A stretch of 27,670 nucleotides of DNA, taken from NCBI GenBank assembly GCA_023459675.1, contig JAEWTC010000026.1, positions 1-27,670 of the forward strand, written 5' to 3'. This document shows positions 23,899 to 27,670 of this stretch, in pieces. The stretch is from Bacillota bacterium (lineage in GTDB: Bacteria > Bacillota > Clostridia > Christensenellales > Aristaeellaceae). The notes under the pieces were generated by a model that had not been told where the DNA came from, searched no databases, and saw only the letters and a list, made by a program, of their open reading frames with translations. Position 1 is the first letter of the stretch; the number at the start of each line of letters is the position of its first letter. Both the position numbers and the translations under genes were made by a program.

Positions 23899-24726
23899 AT
23901 GAAATACAATGAAAACAGAGAGCATCTGAGCACGGAAAAGTACTTGTACCCGACAGACTATTCTCTTGCCGGGAAATCGTTCGTTCTGGCCATGGATGAC
24001 GGCGAAGAATATACCATTCGCTTCATGACTGGGGAAGCTCTCATGTGGGCAAAACAAGGCGATCCCTTCCGCTGGGAAAAGTACGCCTGCCTGGAAGCGG
24101 ATGAATCGACGTATTTCGTCGTATCCTATCTGTCCTCTCAGGCGATTCGTACATGCATCGCCCTGGTGCTTGATACGGAGCAGTCTCTGGTCACGGCCTG
24201 TTATTCCCGCCAGGGATATTACCCCAAACGCCCGCGGCTTGTAAAAACCGATTTCCTCTTCGGCGCCATACGCAAAGACGGGCAGCCGCTTCCGCTAAAA
24301 CGCCACTGCTTCACATCCGATCTGAACGGGGAGCAGGTCACTTGGAAATACTCGACCGGGTTCTTGAATACGCATCTGTATATTGATTCCAACTATTATC
24401 GGATTCGCCCGCTTCAGCAGGCCGTTGGGCAGGTAGCCGCGGCGAATGCGCAGGATCCGCTTTTTGAGGAACCGAGCACTTACATTAAAATCAAGGACAA
24501 AATGTATCTGACCAGCTTTATCGAGGACAACCTGAACAAGCACGATCCGCTGCGCGGCGGCAACAACTTGATTATACTGAACAACGCAAAGATGATGTTC
24601 GACGTTGGCCGTACCTTTTGTCTGAACAATGAACAGAAACCCGACGGCGGCGTCTTTATTGCGTACGGAGAAGAGACCAAAGAGTACGTCGAATTAGCGC
24701 ATGTGAAAAGCCCGTACAGGGTATAA
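23899..24726 (+). CDS. MoaF-like protein 1
   Basis: A 275-residue protein with the two-part layout of MoaF-like proteins (N- and C-terminal calycin-like barrels). Visible blocks are LAGKSFVLAMDDGEEYTIRF at 23-42, YPKRP at 108-112, DFLFGAI at 118-124, FIEDN near 213 and DVGR near 235. The MoaF name comes from the Klebsiella monoamine regulon, and its biochemical role is not settled, although barrels of this type bind small hydrophobic ligands. The start at 23899 has GAGGAG 7 nt upstream; five earlier in-frame codons overlap that site. It opens an operon with a paralogue and an Fe-S flavin reductase, which suggests a ligand-binding or isomerase-type role on the same aromatic or enone compound (inference). 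It has no signal peptide. Confidence 0.78.
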   Translation: MKYNENREHLSTEKYLYPTDYSLAGKSFVLAMDDGEEYTIRFMTGEALMWAKQGDPFRWEKYACLEADESTYFVVSYLSSQAIRTCIALVLDTEQSLVTACYSRQGYYPKRPRLVKTDFLFGAIRKDGQPLPLKRHCFTSDLNGEQVTWKYSTGFLNTHLYIDSNYYRIRPLQQAVGQVAAANAQDPLFEEPSTYIKIKDKMYLTSFIEDNLNKHDPLRGGNNLIILNNAKMMFDVGRTFCLNNEQKPDGGVFIAYGEETKEYVELAHVKSPYRV

Positions 24727-24737
24727 GGGGTGCCGTT

Positions 24738-25643
24738 ATGATTGCGAAAGTTTTAAATTCCGACTGGAATCAGCCAATCCGCACAGAAGACTTCGGGCTG
24801 CGCCATAATATACCCGTGGTCTCCTATGATTTGGTGGGCGATGCATTCAATCTGGCGCTGGATGACGGTTGCGAGTATCTGCTGGATGTTGTTTCCAGCG
24901 AGATGTTGCAGTGGGGCCCGCAGGGCGAGGAGATGGAAGCTTTCCGTTACCTCTGCATCCGGGCCAACGAATCGGTCTGGCTCGTTAACTTTATCAACAA
25001 CCATCATAACTGCGTTTCCATTGTATTGGATCTGGAGAATAGTCTGACGACAATGGTTGTTTCCGAAACCGGCGCATATCCGAAGCGCCCAAAGCTGTTG
25101 CGGCATGAGTATCTCTTTGGCGCCATCCGTCGGGATGGGGAGCCGCTCAATGCGATTAGGCACTGCTTTACTGATGATTTGGTGGGCAAAAAGATTGCAT
25201 GGGATTACTCGGACGTGCTCACGATCACGCACATTTTCCATACCGCGAATTCCATCCGGTCGTCGCTGAAAAACATGCGTCCGCTGCCGCCCGGAGCGTC
25301 GCCTGAACAGATTGAGAACTGCGCGGATCGTTCCAGACGCTGGGGCGCGCTGCTGTTTGAAGAACGGGCGAGATACGTCAAGATATCCGACACCCTCTAT
25401 CTGGTCACGTTTGTGGAAGACAATCGCAACCGGCTTAATCCCGCCACCGGCGGGGGCGATCTGCTGCTGCTCGTCGATACAAAGCGCGTTCGTGATGTCG
25501 GCCGGGGCTTCGGCATCGAGCCGAACGGCCCTGTCATGCGGTTGGTGAACTGCCAGGGGCGGTGGATTGAAGAACATGATGAAATGGTGGACATTCCCAG
25601 TCCGTACTGGATTGGGGATTTATCAGAAAGGAACTCGTTATGA
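24738..25643 (+). CDS. MoaF-like protein 2
   Basis: A 301-residue paralogue of the preceding protein, sharing LDDG.EY (41-47), YPKRP at 114-118, YLFGAI at 125-130, HCFTDDLVGKKIAWDYS, FVEDN near 228 and DVGRGFG near 254. It starts 12 nt after the first paralogue, with AAGGGG overlapping the previous stop region, and its own stop overlaps the reductase start (ATGA). Keeping two diverged copies in one operon suggests a heteromer or two ligands. The blocks shared by both (YPKRP, LFGAI, EDN, DVGR) are candidates for the binding site. The function is unknown; it is probably cytosolic. Confidence 0.78.
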   Translation: MIAKVLNSDWNQPIRTEDFGLRHNIPVVSYDLVGDAFNLALDDGCEYLLDVVSSEMLQWGPQGEEMEAFRYLCIRANESVWLVNFINNHHNCVSIVLDLENSLTTMVVSETGAYPKRPKLLRHEYLFGAIRRDGEPLNAIRHCFTDDLVGKKIAWDYSDVLTITHIFHTANSIRSSLKNMRPLPPGASPEQIENCADRSRRWGALLFEERARYVKISDTLYLVTFVEDNRNRLNPATGGGDLLLLVDTKRVRDVGRGFGIEPNGPVMRLVNCQGRWIEEHDEMVDIPSPYWIGDLSERNSL

Positions 25644-27568
25644 CAGGAAACAAATTCCCCCATTTATTCTCATCCATTCGACTGGGCGATGTGGTTTTTC
25701 GCAACCGTATGTTTGTCGCGCCGACCTCGCCTTTTGACGTGACCGACGACGGCTGGTATTCGCAGGATACCGTGACGTATTTCGCCAGAAAAGCGCAGGG
25801 GGGCGCGGCTGCCATCTGCATGGGCGGACACGCCTTTGAACTGGACATGGAGGAAAATGCCTATGAGAAGGCAGCGGCCAGTTACCTGAATCTGACGAAT
25901 GCGCTTCATCAGCGCGGTGCTTCGCCGGTCATTGAACTAAACCATCCCGGCATGTTCAGCAAACTTCCCGCCGACAGCCCCATCTATGGGCCGGTCGAAT
26001 GCGTCAATAGCTACGGCCGTCACGTCCTTCCATACACGGATGAAATGATAGAGAAACTGATCGACCAGTTCGCATTGGCCGCTTACCGCGCCAAAAAAGT
26101 AGGGTTCGATATGGCGTTCCTGCATGCCGGGCACGGCTGGTTGATCTCACAGTTCATCTCGCCTTATGTCAACACCCGCACCGACAAATGGGGCGGCTCG
26201 CTTGAGAACCGCATGCGCTTCCCGCTGGCAATCGCCGATGCCATACGGAGGAAGTGCGGCCCCGGGTTTCCGATTGAGATGCGGATCAGCGGTTCTGAGC
26301 GAATTGAAAAGGGTTATGATATTGATGAGGGAATCCGAATTGCACAGGCGTTTGATGGTAGAATTGACCTGATTCACGTTTCTGCCGGCAACCATGAAGT
26401 TGCAGAGGCGTTTTTCTATACCACGCCGCCGATGTTCTACCCGGAGGCGCCGAACCTTGAATACGCGGCGGCAATCAAGAAGCGTGTGAAAACGCCGGTT
26501 GCAACGGTTGGCGCCTATACCAATCCTGAGATAATGGAGGAAATCATTGCCTCCGGCAAAGCCGATGTCATCTATGCTGCGCGGGCGTTCATTGCGGATC
26601 CGTATTTTCTGGAAAAGGCCCGTACCGGACGCGAAGGCGATATCACGCACTGTATGCGCTGCCTGAACTGCTTCTCAACGCACAGGCCATTGGGTCACTT
26701 CTACTGTGCCATCAACCCTTCTTCGGGACATGAAGCTGATTTGTTGTATGATCGTGCATCCGTAACCCCCAAGAAGGTCTTGGTCGTCGGCGGCGGCATC
26801 GCGGGAATGGAAGCCGCATTAACAGCGGCGCGCCGCGGACACAAAGTGATCCTTTGTGAGAAAACCGAACGTCTGGGCGGAATCCTGCGCTGTGAAGAGA
26901 CGCTGCCGTTTAAGGCGCGCCTGGCAGAGTATCTGGATCAACAGGTTCGCCGCCTGGAAGAAGCGGGCGTCGATATCCGCCTGAATACGGAAGTGACGGA
27001 AGAATATGCAAAGAAAACCGACGCAGATGTTGTGCTTGCCGCGCTGGGTGCCGCGCCGATTGTCCCTCCCATTCGGGGAATCGGTTTGCCGCACGTCCTC
27101 GGCGTAGTCGATGCGTATAAGAATAGCGATAAAATTCAGCAGAAGGTGGTCGTCATCGGGGGCGGTTTCGCCGGCTGTGAACTGTCTTTGTATCTGAAGA
27201 TGCTTGGCAAGGACGTCACCGTGCTGGAGGCAAGGAGCGACTTTGACTTCTCCTCAAATCATCTGCATGGTCGTGTTTTGAAAATGGAAATGGAACACGC
27301 CGGCATAGATGTCCGTTTCGCTGCCAAGGTCACGGGAATTTCTAAAGACGGCGTGGAGGTTGAAACCGAGCGCGGTTCGCTATTTATAGCGGCTGATACG
27401 GTTGTTTTTGCAACCGGTATCGCATCTCGTCTGGATGAGGCAGAATCATTACGCCAGACGGCCCCCATCTTTGTGAAGATAGGAGACTGCATTGCGCCCA
27501 AGAATATTATGCACGCGACGCAGACGGCCTATATGGCGGCTTGGAATATCGGCGTGAACGAATGGTGA
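25640..27568 (+). CDS. NADH:flavin oxidoreductase, FadH/BaiCD-like (FMN, 4Fe-4S, FAD)
   Basis: A 642-residue enzyme with the three-part layout of 2,4-dienoyl-CoA reductase, BaiCD/BaiH and bacterial enone reductases. Residues of about 5-330 form an FMN-binding TIM barrel (HAGHGWLISQFISPYVNTR at 162-180, then RTDKWGGSLENRMRF). The cluster cysteines are Cys338, Cys341, Cys344 and Cys356. The C-terminal part has two nucleotide-binding motifs, GGGIAG at 384-389 and GGGFAG at 507-512. Such enzymes move electrons from NAD(P)H through FAD and Fe-S to FMN to reduce an activated C=C bond. The position of the usual active-site Tyr after HGxHG is Trp167 here, and the second-to-third cysteine spacing is two residues rather than three as in E. 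coli FadH. It overlaps the MoaF-like gene by ATGA, has AAAGGA upstream, and ends the operon. Confidence 0.93.
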   Translation: MTGNKFPHLFSSIRLGDVVFRNRMFVAPTSPFDVTDDGWYSQDTVTYFARKAQGGAAAICMGGHAFELDMEENAYEKAAASYLNLTNALHQRGASPVIELNHPGMFSKLPADSPIYGPVECVNSYGRHVLPYTDEMIEKLIDQFALAAYRAKKVGFDMAFLHAGHGWLISQFISPYVNTRTDKWGGSLENRMRFPLAIADAIRRKCGPGFPIEMRISGSERIEKGYDIDEGIRIAQAFDGRIDLIHVSAGNHEVAEAFFYTTPPMFYPEAPNLEYAAAIKKRVKTPVATVGAYTNPEIMEEIIASGKADVIYAARAFIADPYFLEKARTGREGDITHCMRCLNCFSTHRPLGHFYCAINPSSGHEADLLYDRASVTPKKVLVVGGGIAGMEAALTAARRGHKVILCEKTERLGGILRCEETLPFKARLAEYLDQQVRRLEEAGVDIRLNTEVTEEYAKKTDADVVLAALGAAPIVPPIRGIGLPHVLGVVDAYKNSDKIQQKVVVIGGGFAGCELSLYLKMLGKDVTVLEARSDFDFSSNHLHGRVLKMEMEHAGIDVRFAAKVTGISKDGVEVETERGSLFIAADTVVFATGIASRLDEAESLRQTAPIFVKIGDCIAPKNIMHATQTAYMAAWNIGVNEW

Positions 27569-27602
27569 GTATAGCACCCGACACATAATGATCTTTCCGA
27601 TG

Positions 27603-27644
27603 AATGGCAACCTTTCCGATAATATGGGAAAGGTTGCCATTTTA
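27603..27644 (+). terminator. Hairpin terminator of the MoaF-like/reductase operon
   Basis: AATGGCAACCTTTCC (27603-27617) pairs perfectly over 15 bp with 27627-27641, followed by a short TTT run. It lies 35 nt after the reductase stop. An AGGAG at 27645 beyond it may belong to a gene outside the window. Confidence 0.72.
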
Positions 27645-27670
27645 GGAGAAGAAATCAAAGGCGTGGAAAC

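Noticed and set aside
24753..25577. Minus-strand open frame of 274 codons opposite MoaF-like gene 2
   Set aside because: Antisense shadow; the plus-strand gene has coupled starts and conserved blocks.
1..27670. CRISPR arrays, tRNA genes, transposase genes or phage genes
   Set aside because: No regularly spaced repeats, cloverleaf sequences or transposase/phage motifs were seen on either strand.

Overview
The window looks like a chromosomal piece of a Gram-positive, gut- or rumen-type Clostridia. The evidence is strong AGGAGG-type ribosome binding sites, a NiCo/czcD-type riboswitch, YesN/LplB/YtcP-style sugar import genes, a radical mix of flavin enzymes, and roughly balanced base composition. 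Both solute-binding proteins have plain signal peptides without a lipobox, which fits some Christensenellales-like lineages, but this placement is an inference. No rRNA, tRNA or CRISPR array was seen.

Left part (1-5240, minus strand). A partial gene resembling the L-2-amino-thiazoline-4-carboxylic acid hydrolase family overlaps the stop of a P-type cation ATPase. The ATPase has a leader of about 290 nt with a recognisable NiCo riboswitch and an overlapping terminator. Upstream lies a type B carboxylesterase.

Centre-left (5253-13736, minus strand). Two tandem paralogous genes each encode an N-terminal NAD(P)-binding SDR/NmrA-like domain fused to a GH63/MGH1-like (alpha/alpha)6 glycosidase-type domain. 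This fusion is the most unusual content of the window. They have their own promoter with an overlapping dyad. A MATE exporter and a YesN-type response regulator without a partner kinase lie upstream, each apparently its own transcription unit.

Centre (13843-22480). Two ABC importers of the LplB/YtcP/LplA type, without ATPase genes, point away from each other: permease-permease-binding protein-flavin protein on minus, binding protein-permease-permease on plus. The 1.3 kb between them has no convincing protein gene but holds structured sequence. Part of it resembles domains I-III of a group II intron cut off at the start of its ORF, with a domain V-like hairpin lying upstream, in reverse order.

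Right part (22565-27670). An AraC-type regulator (minus) is divergent from a tightly coupled plus-strand operon of two MoaF-like proteins and a FadH/BaiCD-like FMN/FAD/Fe-S reductase, closed by a hairpin terminator.

Working model (inference): imported glycoconjugates, possibly acylated or phenolic glycosides, are de-esterified by the esterase and processed by the NAD(P)-domain/glycosidase fusions. The aglycone or an oxidised intermediate is reduced by the flavin enzyme together with the MoaF-like proteins, and the MATE pump exports products. No substrate can be read from the sequence.
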